Below, piece after piece: positions 19,770-28,999 of a DNA stretch of 64,000 nucleotides (position 1 is the first letter of the stretch; the number at the start of each line of letters is the position of its first letter). This stretch comes from Flavobacteriaceae bacterium (lineage in GTDB: Bacteria; Bacteroidota; Bacteroidia; Flavobacteriales; Flavobacteriaceae), in contig PBNJ01000008.1 in assembly GCA_002723075.1 (NCBI GenBank), positions 54,483 to 118,482 on the forward strand, written 5' to 3'. Below the pieces are notes generated by a model. It made no database searches, was not told where the DNA came from, and was given only the letters and a program-made list of their open reading frames with translations. The position numbers and the translations under genes were made by a program.

Positions 19770-21043
19770 TTGAGGTTGATGTTTAATAAATTAATCGTGT
19801 TTTCTGATGGTGTAAATCTACGATCTGCGCGCTTACCAACAATCCAAACAATATCATTGCCAGAACACAACAACCATTGTGCCGCTTTTTGGGTTGCGGT
19901 ATATTTTTCGTCTTTAAAGAATTTAGAAACTTTTTTTGACCCTGTCATTCCGGTTGGATAGAAGTAATCCCCTTTTTTCCATTTCCGTAAAGTCATTGGA
20001 AATAATATGGTTTCCTCATCAACTGTTAAGGCGTTTTTCGTGTTGAGTTGTTCTTTTGAAAAGGTCAGGTTTAATGGCTCGCTGAGTCCATCTTTATAAA
20101 CTGTAAACTCTTTTTCCGCATCATGAGTAAATGGCTGGTAGAGAAGGAATTCATCACGACCTACTTCAAGCACATAATTATGAGACGAAATTTGTTTTCC
20201 TTTTTGCGCATTCATCAACTTGATCACTTCTCGATGATCAAAGCCATAGGCCTGAAACAGTTGATGGCTCCAAAACGACAATGGTTTGAGTGCTTTTATT
20301 TCTTGAATTGGAATATAAATGGTTCCTTTTTTGTTTTGAAACAGTTGCTCTTGAAGCTGTACGGTTTGTTGCTGAATTACCAAAGCTGCTTGTTTTGTAA
20401 AATCTATGGTTTTACTGGTATTTTCCAAAGCTTTTGGATGCAATTTGGCCAACTCAGGAATCACATGATGGCGCATTGCATTGCGTAAATAGTCATCACT
20501 TTGATTGGAGTAATCTTCACGCCAAGGAATCTCTTGTGCTTGGGCATAGTTGACAATTTCAGATTTATAGAACGGCAAAAGCGGTCTGATGATTCTTCCG
20601 TTTTGCTCAGGGATGGCAGCTAAACCTTCGATCCCTGTCCCACGAATGATATTCATCAGCAGGGTTTCGATATTGTCATCGGCGTGATGGGCGGTTAGCA
20701 CGATGTCATAACCATTGGAGTTGCAAAGTTCCTCAAACCAGTTGAAACGCAGTGTTCGGGCTGCCATCTGCGTCGATTGTTTGAAAAGTTTGGTGTCAAA
20801 GCGTTTGATGTGGCAAGTCAGTTGATATCTTTTACAATAGGACTCGACGAGTTGTTCATCTTTTACACTGTCTTGTCCGCGAAGTTGAAAGTTGCAGTGT
20901 GCAACAGCCACTTCATCTACAAGCTCGCGAAGTAAATCCAACAAGACCATGCTATCGACCCCCCCGCTTACAGCCACCAAAATCCGCTCTGAGCGAAGTG
21001 CGGGAAATCGAGAATAAAGATGCGTCTGAAATCTGGATTTCAT
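19766..21043 (-). CDS. tilS: tRNA(Ile)-lysidine synthetase
   Basis: ILVAVSGGVDSMVLLDLL PP-loop, LTAHHADDNIETLLMNIIRGTGIEGL, YSNQSDDYLRNAMRHHVIP. Confidence 0.93.
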   Translation of the reverse strand: MKSRFQTHLYSRFPALRSERILVAVSGGVDSMVLLDLLRELVDEVAVAHCNFQLRGQDSVKDEQLVESYCKRYQLTCHIKRFDTKLFKQSTQMAARTLRFNWFEELCNSNGYDIVLTAHHADDNIETLLMNIIRGTGIEGLAAIPEQNGRIIRPLLPFYKSEIVNYAQAQEIPWREDYSNQSDDYLRNAMRHHVIPELAKLHPKALENTSKTIDFTKQAALVIQQQTVQLQEQLFQNKKGTIYIPIQEIKALKPLSFWSHQLFQAYGFDHREVIKLMNAQKGKQISSHNYVLEVGRDEFLLYQPFTHDAEKEFTVYKDGLSEPLNLTFSKEQLNTKNALTVDEETILFPMTLRKWKKGDYFYPTGMTGSKKVSKFFKDEKYTATQKAAQWLLCSGNDIVWIVGKRADRRFTPSENTINLLNINLK

Positions 21044-21052
21044 GGCTGCAAA

Positions 21053-22357
21053 CTACAAATTAATGGTCATTTTTTGCGACAGCACATCCAGAACCCCTTT
21101 TGCCTTGAGCAAGCATTCATCATATTCATTTTCTGGATTCGAATTTGCGGTTAGGGCACTTCCGACTTGCAACGATAGATATTCGATGTCTTTTCGGTAT
21201 ATAAGAGAGCGAATTACCACATTGAAATCAAAATCTCCATTGGGATCGATATAGCCAACAGCTCCGCTATATAGTCCTCTTTTGGTCTCCTCGTATTGTT
21301 CGATAAGTTGCATCGCTCGTACCTTAGGCGCACCTGTCATGCTCCCCATCGGAAAGCAAGCAGCTATGGCGTCTGTAACTGGGGTTTCGGCTTGTAATTC
21401 AGCCACGACTGTTGATATCATTTGATGCACATGTACAAAGGGGTAGACTTTGCACAGCTCCTTTACTTCTACACTTCCTTTGGTTGCAATCCGCGACATA
21501 TCATTGCGCACCAAATCGACAATCATGGTGTTCTCTGCGCGTTCCTTTTCGCTGCGCTGCAGCTGAAAGGCTTCCTCAACATCATGAGTCTGATCAGTAT
21601 GACGCCTTGCAGTTCCTTTGATCGGTTGCGAAATCAATTGATTCCCCACCCGCTTTAAAAATCGTTCAGGGGAACTGCTGAGTAAATATTTATCGTCGAT
21701 TTGAACAAAGGCAGCAAAGGGCGGTTTTGCCTTCTCATTGAGTTTTTGAAAGAGGAAATGCGGTTCGATTTTGACATATTCAGCAAAGAGTTCCATACAA
21801 AAATTCACCTCATAAATATCTCCTCTGGCAATATGCTCCTGCAGAGCTTGTACTTTGGCGAGATAGGTTTTTCTAGAAATACGATGCTGCATGAAAATCT
21901 CTTGCCCGCATGGTGGTGGTTGATCTACGATAGTAGAGATTTGGTTCCAGTCATCATTTGGGTGATATGGAGAAAGATAATGAGCTTCCACTCGATTGTC
22001 TTTGATAACCCACAAGCGTTTGGGTTGGAAAAAAAACAGCTCGGGAAAGTCCAGATGATCAAGGTTTTGTGACTGTAGATTTTCCAATTGGTTTTTCAGG
22101 TCGTAAGAAAGAAAGCCAAACAACCAGTCGGAATTTGAATGAATATGCTTTTGTAAGGAGTCAAGGGCATCTTGATTTTGTGATTGTACAACAGTATGAG
22201 CATCCGTTGCAAGGATAAAATCATATTTTGTTTCTTGATGCGCATAGTCATTCGAATCCAACACGACAGTAGTCAAATACTGTTTCGACCAATGCAAAAG
22301 TTGCAACTTGAGTTGTTCGATATTGGGATGTGAAAAACGGGTAAAACTGCGTTTCAA
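21053..22357 (-). CDS. Anthranilate/aminodeoxychorismate synthase component I family (PabB-like)
   Basis: EVNFCMELFAEY, SSSPERFLKRVGNQLISQPIKGTARR, ENTMIVDLVRNDMSRIATKGSV, FPMGSMTGAPKVRAMQLIEQYE. Confidence 0.88.
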   Translation of the reverse strand: MKRSFTRFSHPNIEQLKLQLLHWSKQYLTTVVLDSNDYAHQETKYDFILATDAHTVVQSQNQDALDSLQKHIHSNSDWLFGFLSYDLKNQLENLQSQNLDHLDFPELFFFQPKRLWVIKDNRVEAHYLSPYHPNDDWNQISTIVDQPPPCGQEIFMQHRISRKTYLAKVQALQEHIARGDIYEVNFCMELFAEYVKIEPHFLFQKLNEKAKPPFAAFVQIDDKYLLSSSPERFLKRVGNQLISQPIKGTARRHTDQTHDVEEAFQLQRSEKERAENTMIVDLVRNDMSRIATKGSVEVKELCKVYPFVHVHQMISTVVAELQAETPVTDAIAACFPMGSMTGAPKVRAMQLIEQYEETKRGLYSGAVGYIDPNGDFDFNVVIRSLIYRKDIEYLSLQVGSALTANSNPENEYDECLLKAKGVLDVLSQKMTINL

Positions 22358-22447
22358 CGAATACAGATTGTTAGATTTGTAACAAAAATAATCAATAGAT
22401 TTAGCAGTAACCCTTTTATTTTCACAATTTTTACTGATATTTGCACC

Positions 22448-22513
22448 GTGATTTTAAAAAGACACTTCTCGTTAACTCCACGCCGTCCGCGTCGCCCCTT
22501 TGGGGGTATATAG
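22448..22513 (+). promoter_or_regulatory. Candidate Arg-rich leader peptide (V/M)ILKRHFSLTPRRPRRPFGGI* upstream of the arginine operon
   Basis: 21-codon ORF from GTG 22448 with 5 Arg codons (4 in RRPRR); preceded by GATATTTGCACC promoter-like sequence; 72 bp before the GNAT gene. Confidence 0.4.
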
Positions 22514-22585
22514 TCTTTAGGGAGCTATGGTGCGTCCAGCTTCGTCTTCAACTTCATCTTTTTTTCAATTCAAATTCACAGCACA

Positions 22586-23197
22586 ATGAACATTGTCATT
22601 GCAGGCAAGTCGCATATACAGTATGCAAAGCAAATTTCGGAGCTAATCGCTTCCTCCGCTCAAGTAAGAGGGACAGGGATTGCGCGGCGCACACCAGAGT
22701 ATATTGTCAGTAAAATTGAGAATAAGAACGCAATAATTGCCTTGGACGGTGATGTTTTTTCTGGTTTTTGCTATATCGAAGTTTGGGGACACAACAAATA
22801 CGTAGCTCATTCGGGTTTGATTGTTGCACCAGAGTACAGAGGAAAAGGACTGGCAAAATCTATTAAAACAAAAATCTTTGACTATTCCAGAGAAAAATAT
22901 CCCGATGCCAAAGTCTTTGGGATTACCACAGGTCTCCCTGTGATGAAAATCAATTATGAACTCGGCTACAGGCCCGTTACGTTTTCTGAATTGACAGATG
23001 ACCCTGCGTTTTGGAAGGGCTGTCAAACTTGTAAAAATTACGATGTCCTCACAAGGACCGATCACAAAATGTGTTTGTGTACGGGGATGCTCTATGACCC
23101 ACAAGCAGATGCAGAAGAAAAGACCTATGACAATGCCGTTATGAGTCGATTGAACAAAATCAAACAATCATTGTTTCTAAATAAGAAAAAAGCATGA
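22586..23197 (+). CDS. GNAT family N-acetyltransferase, first gene of the arginine operon (candidate N-acyl-glutamate synthase)
   Basis: HSGLIVAPEYRGKGLAKSIKTKIF acyl-CoA motif; C-terminal CQTCKNYDVLTRTDHKMCLC; precedes argG. Confidence 0.88.
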   Translation: MNIVIAGKSHIQYAKQISELIASSAQVRGTGIARRTPEYIVSKIENKNAIIALDGDVFSGFCYIEVWGHNKYVAHSGLIVAPEYRGKGLAKSIKTKIFDYSREKYPDAKVFGITTGLPVMKINYELGYRPVTFSELTDDPAFWKGCQTCKNYDVLTRTDHKMCLCTGMLYDPQADAEEKTYDNAVMSRLNKIKQSLFLNKKKA

Positions 23198-24375
23198 AAA
23201 AGTTAGTCCTTGCCTACAGCGGAGGTCTAGACACCTCCTATTGTGTGAAACACCTCAGCCAGTTGGGTTATGAGGTTCACGCGGTGAGCGTAAATACTGG
23301 TGGTTTTGACGATGAGGAAGTCAAAGCGTTATCCGCCAAAGCCATGACTTTAGGTGCCACATCCTACAAATCGATTGATGCAGTGGAGACCTTTTATCAA
23401 AAAGTCATTCGTTTTTTGGTGTTTGGCAATGTATTGAAAAACAATACCTATCCACTTTCGGTCAGTTCCGAGCGAATTATACAAGCCGTAGAGATTGTCA
23501 ACTACGCCAAATCGATAGATGCGACCCATATTGCGCATGGCAGCACGGGTGCTGGAAACGATCAGGTTCGATTTGACTTGATTTTTCAAACCCTAGCGCC
23601 AAACATTGAAATCATCACACCGATTCGCGATCAAAAGTTGTCGAGAGAAGATGAGATTGCCTTTCTCAAGTCTCACGGGGTTGAAATGGAATGGGCAAAA
23701 GCACAATATTCTGTCAACAAAGGACTTTGGGGTACGAGTGTCGGAGGAAAAGAAACGCTGGAATCTAAAGAACCGCTCCCAGAAGAGGCCTATCCAAGTC
23801 CATTGACCGAAAAGCAATCCACTAAAATTGCTCTGCAGTTTACAAATGGAGAATTTTCGGGAATTAACGGCAAACAAATGGATACAGTTTCTGCCATTAA
23901 AGCTCTCAATAAAATCGCATCTGGTTATGCAATTGGAAGAGATATTCATGTCGGCGATACAATTATCGGCATCAAAGGAAGAGTTGGCTTTGAGGCAGCT
24001 GCTCCACTGTTAATCATCAAGGCACATCATTTGCTCGAAAAACACACCTTGAGCAAATGGCAACAACAGCAAAAAGAACAACTCGCAAGTTTTTACGGGA
24101 TGCATTTACACGAAGGACATTATTTAGATCCTGTCTTGCGAGATATTGAGGCTTTTATGGAAAGTTCGCAAAAAATGGTGACAGGAACCGTTTTTATCAC
24201 GCTTCACCCCTATCGATTTACACTGGATGGTATCGAATCAGCTCACGATTTAATGGATTACTCTTTTGGAAGCTATGGCGAGATGAACCGCAACTGGACG
24301 AGTGAAGATGCCAAAGGATTTATCTCCGTTACCGCAAACGCAACTAAAATTTACAACCATGTCAACAACAGCTAA
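23194..24375 (+). CDS. argG: Argininosuccinate synthase
   Basis: KKLVLAYSGGLDTSYCVKHL, AHGSTGAGNDQVRFDL, EITPIRDQKLSREDE. Confidence 0.95.
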   Translation: MKKLVLAYSGGLDTSYCVKHLSQLGYEVHAVSVNTGGFDDEEVKALSAKAMTLGATSYKSIDAVETFYQKVIRFLVFGNVLKNNTYPLSVSSERIIQAVEIVNYAKSIDATHIAHGSTGAGNDQVRFDLIFQTLAPNIEIITPIRDQKLSREDEIAFLKSHGVEMEWAKAQYSVNKGLWGTSVGGKETLESKEPLPEEAYPSPLTEKQSTKIALQFTNGEFSGINGKQMDTVSAIKALNKIASGYAIGRDIHVGDTIIGIKGRVGFEAAAPLLIIKAHHLLEKHTLSKWQQQQKEQLASFYGMHLHEGHYLDPVLRDIEAFMESSQKMVTGTVFITLHPYRFTLDGIESAHDLMDYSFGSYGEMNRNWTSEDAKGFISVTANATKIYNHVNNS

Positions 24376-25348
24376 AAAGACGGTTGGAGTCATCGGCGGA
24401 TCTGGTTACACGGGTGGTGAGCTCCTTCGCTTGTTGGTCAATCATCCATTGGTTACCATTGATTTTGTGTATAGCAGAACTCGGCCCGGTACGCTGCTCA
24501 CCGAAACCCATACGGATTTGATCGGGCAAACGAATTTGCAGTTTACGGATGAAGTCAATCCAGACGTGGATGTCTTGTTCTTGTGTTTGGGGCATGGACT
24601 TTCGGGAACTTTCTTACACGAAAACCCGATGAACGACAACACCAAAATTATTGATCTTAGTAATGAATTCCGATTGCAGAAAGACCATCATTTTTTAGGC
24701 AAGTCCTATGTGTATGGCTTACCTGAATTTCAAAAGCAAAACATTAAGTCCGCACAAGCGGTTGCCAATCCTGGTTGCTTTGCTACAGCGATTCAATTGG
24801 CGCTTTTGCCCCTTGCCAAAGAAGGACTTCTACAAACCGACGTTCAAGTGCATGCCATCACAGGAAGTACGGGGGCTGGTGTAAAACCCTCTGCCACTTC
24901 GCATTTCAGCTGGCGAAACAACAATGTGTCATGGTATAAACCATTTACCCATCAGCATTTGGGCGAAATTGGTGAAACCTTACAAGCCCTACAAGCAGAT
25001 GTTCCCGAAATCAATTTTTTACCGATTCGAGGAAACTTTACCAGAGGGATATTTGCCAGTGTGTACACGACTTTTGAGGGAGATCTTGACGATGCCTATT
25101 CGCTGTATGAGCAATTTTATGCCAATAGCTCGTTTACGCACACAAGCACAAAGGCTTTGGATTTAAAAATGGTGGTCAATACCAACAATTGTCTGATTCA
25201 TCTACATAAACACAAAGATTTATTACTGATTACCAGTTGTTTGGACAACCTTCTCAAAGGAGCATCAGGACAAGCCGTTGAAAACATGAATTTGATGTTT
25301 TCTTGGCCTCAAACAACTGGATTACAACTTAAAGCAAACGTTCATTAA
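24359..25348 (+). CDS. argC: N-acetyl-gamma-glutamyl-phosphate reductase
   Basis: TVGVIGGSGYTGGELLRLLVNHP, VANPGCFATAIQLALLPL, GSTGAGVKPSATSHFSWR; start ATG 24359 overlaps argG by 17 bp. Confidence 0.94.
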   Translation: MSTTAKKTVGVIGGSGYTGGELLRLLVNHPLVTIDFVYSRTRPGTLLTETHTDLIGQTNLQFTDEVNPDVDVLFLCLGHGLSGTFLHENPMNDNTKIIDLSNEFRLQKDHHFLGKSYVYGLPEFQKQNIKSAQAVANPGCFATAIQLALLPLAKEGLLQTDVQVHAITGSTGAGVKPSATSHFSWRNNNVSWYKPFTHQHLGEIGETLQALQADVPEINFLPIRGNFTRGIFASVYTTFEGDLDDAYSLYEQFYANSSFTHTSTKALDLKMVVNTNNCLIHLHKHKDLLLITSCLDNLLKGASGQAVENMNLMFSWPQTTGLQLKANVH

Positions 25349-25359
25349 ACACGAATACT

Positions 25360-26154
25360 ATGAAAATCGCAATTATCGGCGCTGGAAATCTTGGATTGAG
25401 TATTGCAAAAGGGCTGCTGACCAACAACATCATTACGCAGTTATACCTCACCAAACGCAACACCTCTTCGATTTCAGATTGGAGCGAGTACAAAAACACA
25501 CATATCACGGATGACAATGCGGAAGCCATTTCATCTTCTGACGTTATTATACTTGCTGTGCAACCTGCTCAACTCAGCGAAGTTCTTTCTGAAAACGCGC
25601 AACTATTTAACGAAAAACATGTTTTGATTTCAACAGTAACTGGTTTTTCAATTGAGAAAATGGAAGCCATAGTCGGAAACGACAAATTCATCATTCGATC
25701 GATGCCAAACACCGCGATATCGGTTGGTAAATCGATGACATGTTTATGTGCAAACGGCAAAGGGAAACAACGTTTATCACTTGCAGAAGCGATTTACAAC
25801 TCCCTCGGTACAAGTATCATCATCGACGAAAAGCATATGCGTGCTGCAACGGTCATTTGCGCATCAGGAATTGCTTTTTGGATGCGACTGATTCGCGCTA
25901 CGACTCAAGGGGGCGTTCAACTTGGCTTTGATGCGGAAGAAGCGATGAAAATGTCGATGTACACCGCTTTGGGTGCCGCTACACTGCTGATTGAGACCGA
26001 CTCTCATCCAGAGCAAGAAATCGATAAGGTCACCACACCGCAGGGGTGCACAATCGAAGGGCTTAACGAAATGGAGCATCAAGGACTGAGTTCGTCTTTG
26101 ATCAAGGGAATCGTCGCTTCGTTCAATAAAATAAATGTGATTAGTAAAGGATAA
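25360..26154 (+). CDS. proC: Pyrroline-5-carboxylate reductase
   Basis: KIAIIGAGNLGLSIAKGLL, IRSMPNTAISVGKSMT, VTTPQGCTIEGLNEME. Confidence 0.92.
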   Translation: MKIAIIGAGNLGLSIAKGLLTNNIITQLYLTKRNTSSISDWSEYKNTHITDDNAEAISSSDVIILAVQPAQLSEVLSENAQLFNEKHVLISTVTGFSIEKMEAIVGNDKFIIRSMPNTAISVGKSMTCLCANGKGKQRLSLAEAIYNSLGTSIIIDEKHMRAATVICASGIAFWMRLIRATTQGGVQLGFDAEEAMKMSMYTALGAATLLIETDSHPEQEIDKVTTPQGCTIEGLNEMEHQGLSSSLIKGIVASFNKINVISKG

Positions 26155-26158
26155 AACC

Positions 26159-27283
26159 ATGCCCTTATTTGATGTATATCCCTTGTATGACTTAGAGCCC
26201 ACCAAAGCGCGTGGGGTGTATGTCTATGATAAAAAAGGGAAAAAGTATCTCGATTTGTACGGCGGTCATGCAGTGATTTCGATCGGCCATGGTCATCGAA
26301 CCTATACCCGGATGTTAAGAAAACAACTCCATCGTATCGGATTTTACTCCAATGCGGTTCAAAACCCACTGCAAGAAAAACTATCCACTGAAATCAATCG
26401 GCAGTCGGGTTGCACCAATTATGAGTTGTTTATGTGCAGCTCGGGTGCAGAAGCAAATGAAAATGCGCTCAAACTGGCCTCGTTTCACACAGGTAAATCA
26501 AGAGTAATTGCGTTTGACAATGCCTTTCATGGGCGTACCAGTGCTGCAGTGGCTGCCACCGACAACAAAAACATCCAGGCGCCTCTAAACACCCAACAAC
26601 AAGTGGATTTTATTCCATTTAACGACGTTGATGCCCTCGAGAAAGAGCTGGCTAAAGGAGATGTCTGTGCCGTGATTTTTGAGGCCATACAGGGGGTTGG
26701 TGGTTTGGATGAGCCAACAGCAGCATTTGTTGCGCAGATGGAAACACTTTGTGAAACCAATCAAACTTGCTTGATTGCAGACGAGGTACAATCTGGGTTT
26801 GGACGTAGTGGTGACTTCTTTGCCTTTCAGAAATACAACATCAATCCCCATATTATCAGTATTGCCAAAGGCATGGGAAATGGCTTTCCCGTTGGAGGAA
26901 TCCTTGTCCATCCAGTCATCAAGGCCAAGTATGGACTGTTGGGAACAACTTTTGGTGGAAACCATCTTGCTTGCAGTGCTTCCCTAGCGGTTTTACAGGT
27001 ATTGGAAAAAGAAAAACTTTGCGATCACGCCAAAGCAATGGGCGAATACTTTGTTCAAAGAGCGAAAGAACTCGCGTTTGTGAAAACCATTAAAGGAAGA
27101 GGACTGATGCTTGGACTGGAGTTTGAGTACGAAGTGGGCGCTTTGCGAAAAGAATTGATTTTTAAACACCGTATTTTTACAGGAGGGAGTAGCAACAAAA
27201 ACCTGATTCGAATTCTACCCCCACTCAATATAAAGCAAAAGCATTTAGATCAATTGTTTACTGCCTTAAACGCATGTCACTGA
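26159..27283 (+). CDS. argD: Acetylornithine/N-succinylornithine aminotransferase (class III PLP aminotransferase)
   Basis: YLDLYGGHAVISIGHGH, CSSGAEANENALKLAS, LIADEVQSGFGRSGDFFAFQ, SIAKGMGNGFPVGGILV. Confidence 0.92.
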   Translation: MPLFDVYPLYDLEPTKARGVYVYDKKGKKYLDLYGGHAVISIGHGHRTYTRMLRKQLHRIGFYSNAVQNPLQEKLSTEINRQSGCTNYELFMCSSGAEANENALKLASFHTGKSRVIAFDNAFHGRTSAAVAATDNKNIQAPLNTQQQVDFIPFNDVDALEKELAKGDVCAVIFEAIQGVGGLDEPTAAFVAQMETLCETNQTCLIADEVQSGFGRSGDFFAFQKYNINPHIISIAKGMGNGFPVGGILVHPVIKAKYGLLGTTFGGNHLACSASLAVLQVLEKEKLCDHAKAMGEYFVQRAKELAFVKTIKGRGLMLGLEFEYEVGALRKELIFKHRIFTGGSSNKNLIRILPPLNIKQKHLDQLFTALNACH

Positions 27284-28230
27284 TGAAAAATTTTATCACC
27301 TTACAAGACTTAGTCAATCCGATCAAAACCATTGCGCTTGCCAAAAGCTGCAAACAAGATCCTTTTGCACATGACCATTTGGGACAACGCAAAACGATTG
27401 GTTTATTGTTCTTCAATCCGAGTTTACGAACACGACTTAGCACCCAAAAAGCAGCACGAAACCTCGGTTTGGATGTGATGGTGATGAACTTTAGCAATGA
27501 GGCCTGGGCAATCGAGTACGAAAACGAAACCATCATGAGTGGACTTCGGTCAGAGCACGCAAAAGAAGCTGCACAGGTTGTATCCCAATATTGTGATTTT
27601 GTTGCGATTCGGGCGTTTGCTTCCTTGACCGACAAAAAGCGTGATGAGGAAGAACAAGTCCTTCGAAAGTTTGCGGAGTTTGCCACGATTCCCATCATCA
27701 ATATGGAAAGTGCAACTGCACATCCCTTACAAGCTTTGGCAGATGGGCTTACCATACACGAGCAAGTGGTGGTCAAAAAGCCAAAAATTGTATTGAGTTG
27801 GGCGCCTCATCCAAAGGCACTCCCCCACGCGGTTGCCAACTCTTTTATCGGATTGATGAATCACACTGAAGCAGACTTTGTCATCACTCATCCAGAGGGT
27901 TATGACCTCAATCCTGCTATTGTTGGGAATCATACAGTAAACTACAATCAGGAAGAAGCATTGGCAGGTGCTGATGTGGTTTATGTCAAAAACTGGTGTT
28001 CCTACACGGATTATGGAGCGATTTTGCGAACAGACAACAAGTGGATGATGACACGTGCGAAAATGGAACGCACCAACGATGCCTTTTTTATGCATTGTCT
28101 TCCCATCAGAAGAAACGTGGTTGCATCAGACGGCGTTTTGGATCACCCAAAGTCATTGGTCATCGAACAAGCCAATAACAGAACTTTTGCTGCACAGGCC
28201 GTTTTACAAGAATTTTTAACCCATGGATAA
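27283..28230 (+). CDS. argF': N-acyl-ornithine carbamoyltransferase (AOTCase/SOTCase clade, ArgF')
   Basis: FFNPSLRTRLSTQKAARNLG, HPLQALADGLTIHE, VLSWAPHPKALPHAVANSFI, FFMHCLPIRRNVVASDGVLD; ATG 27283 overlaps the argD stop (ORF track start 27274). Confidence 0.92.
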   Translation: MKNFITLQDLVNPIKTIALAKSCKQDPFAHDHLGQRKTIGLLFFNPSLRTRLSTQKAARNLGLDVMVMNFSNEAWAIEYENETIMSGLRSEHAKEAAQVVSQYCDFVAIRAFASLTDKKRDEEEQVLRKFAEFATIPIINMESATAHPLQALADGLTIHEQVVVKKPKIVLSWAPHPKALPHAVANSFIGLMNHTEADFVITHPEGYDLNPAIVGNHTVNYNQEEALAGADVVYVKNWCSYTDYGAILRTDNKWMMTRAKMERTNDAFFMHCLPIRRNVVASDGVLDHPKSLVIEQANNRTFAAQAVLQEFLTHG

Positions 28231-28999
28231 GCTAGACATTGTCAAACTTGGTGGCGAATTGCTAGAAAGCAGCGAAAATATGAAGACTGCCTTATCTTCG
28301 TTTCATGCTCTCTCTGGGCACAAAATTCTCGTTCATGGAGGTGGCAGCCAAGCCAGTGCACTCTGTGAAAAACTCGGCATAGAAGCCAAGATGCACAACG
28401 GAAGACGAATCACCGATGATGACACACTTGAAGTAGCCGTCATGGTTTATGCTGGTCTTGCCAACAAAACAGTCGTAGCGGGTCTCCAAAAACTCGGCAC
28501 CAACGCCATTGGCCTTACAGGAGCAGACGCCAACCTGATACAGGCAGACAAACGTGTTGTACAAGATATTGACTATGGTTGGGCTGGGGATATCCGCTCG
28601 GTCAACACTGCAAATCTAAAGGCCTTACTGTCGATTGGGTTATCTCCTGTGTTTTGCGCGATTACCCATGACCAAAACGGGCAACTGCTCAATACAAATG
28701 CCGATACCATCGCTGCCACTGTCGCCAGTGCTTTAGCTGCGGATTACGAAGTGCATTTGCACTATTGTTTTGGGCATGCAGGTGTATTAAAAGACATCAA
28801 AGACGAAAACAGTGTGATTCCCACCATTCAAGTCGGTGAAGTGGACGAACTACACCACAAAGGCATTATCGCTGATGGGATGCTTCCAAAACTGCACAAT
28901 GGCGTGATGGCACTTCAGCATGGTGTGCAAGCAGTCACTATTGAAAAACCAGAGACTGTTCACAACGAACAGGCGCTCAAAACAACAGTAATCGGATGA
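28223..28999 (+). CDS. argB: Acetylglutamate kinase family protein
   Basis: IVKLGGELLES, ILVHGGGSQASALCEKLGIEAKMHNGRRITDDDTLEVAVMVYAGLANKTVVAGLQ. Confidence 0.93.
   Translation: MDKLDIVKLGGELLESSENMKTALSSFHALSGHKILVHGGGSQASALCEKLGIEAKMHNGRRITDDDTLEVAVMVYAGLANKTVVAGLQKLGTNAIGLTGADANLIQADKRVVQDIDYGWAGDIRSVNTANLKALLSIGLSPVFCAITHDQNGQLLNTNADTIAATVASALAADYEVHLHYCFGHAGVLKDIKDENSVIPTIQVGEVDELHHKGIIADGMLPKLHNGVMALQHGVQAVTIEKPETVHNEQALKTTVIG

Noticed and set aside
22498-22510. CCCC-TTT-GGGG hairpin as the arginine-operon terminator
   Set aside because: No T-run follows it; it can only be a component of a larger structure, if anything.
22441-22713. 90-aa ORF (MHRDFKKTLLVNSTPSAS...) upstream of and overlapping the arginine GNAT gene
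   Set aside because: Overlaps the strong GNAT coding sequence in another frame; protein has no recognisable features. The Arg-rich ORF in a different frame is the more meaningful signal.
22643-23167. 174-aa minus-strand ORF opposite the GNAT gene
   Set aside because: Shadow ORF of a well-supported gene.
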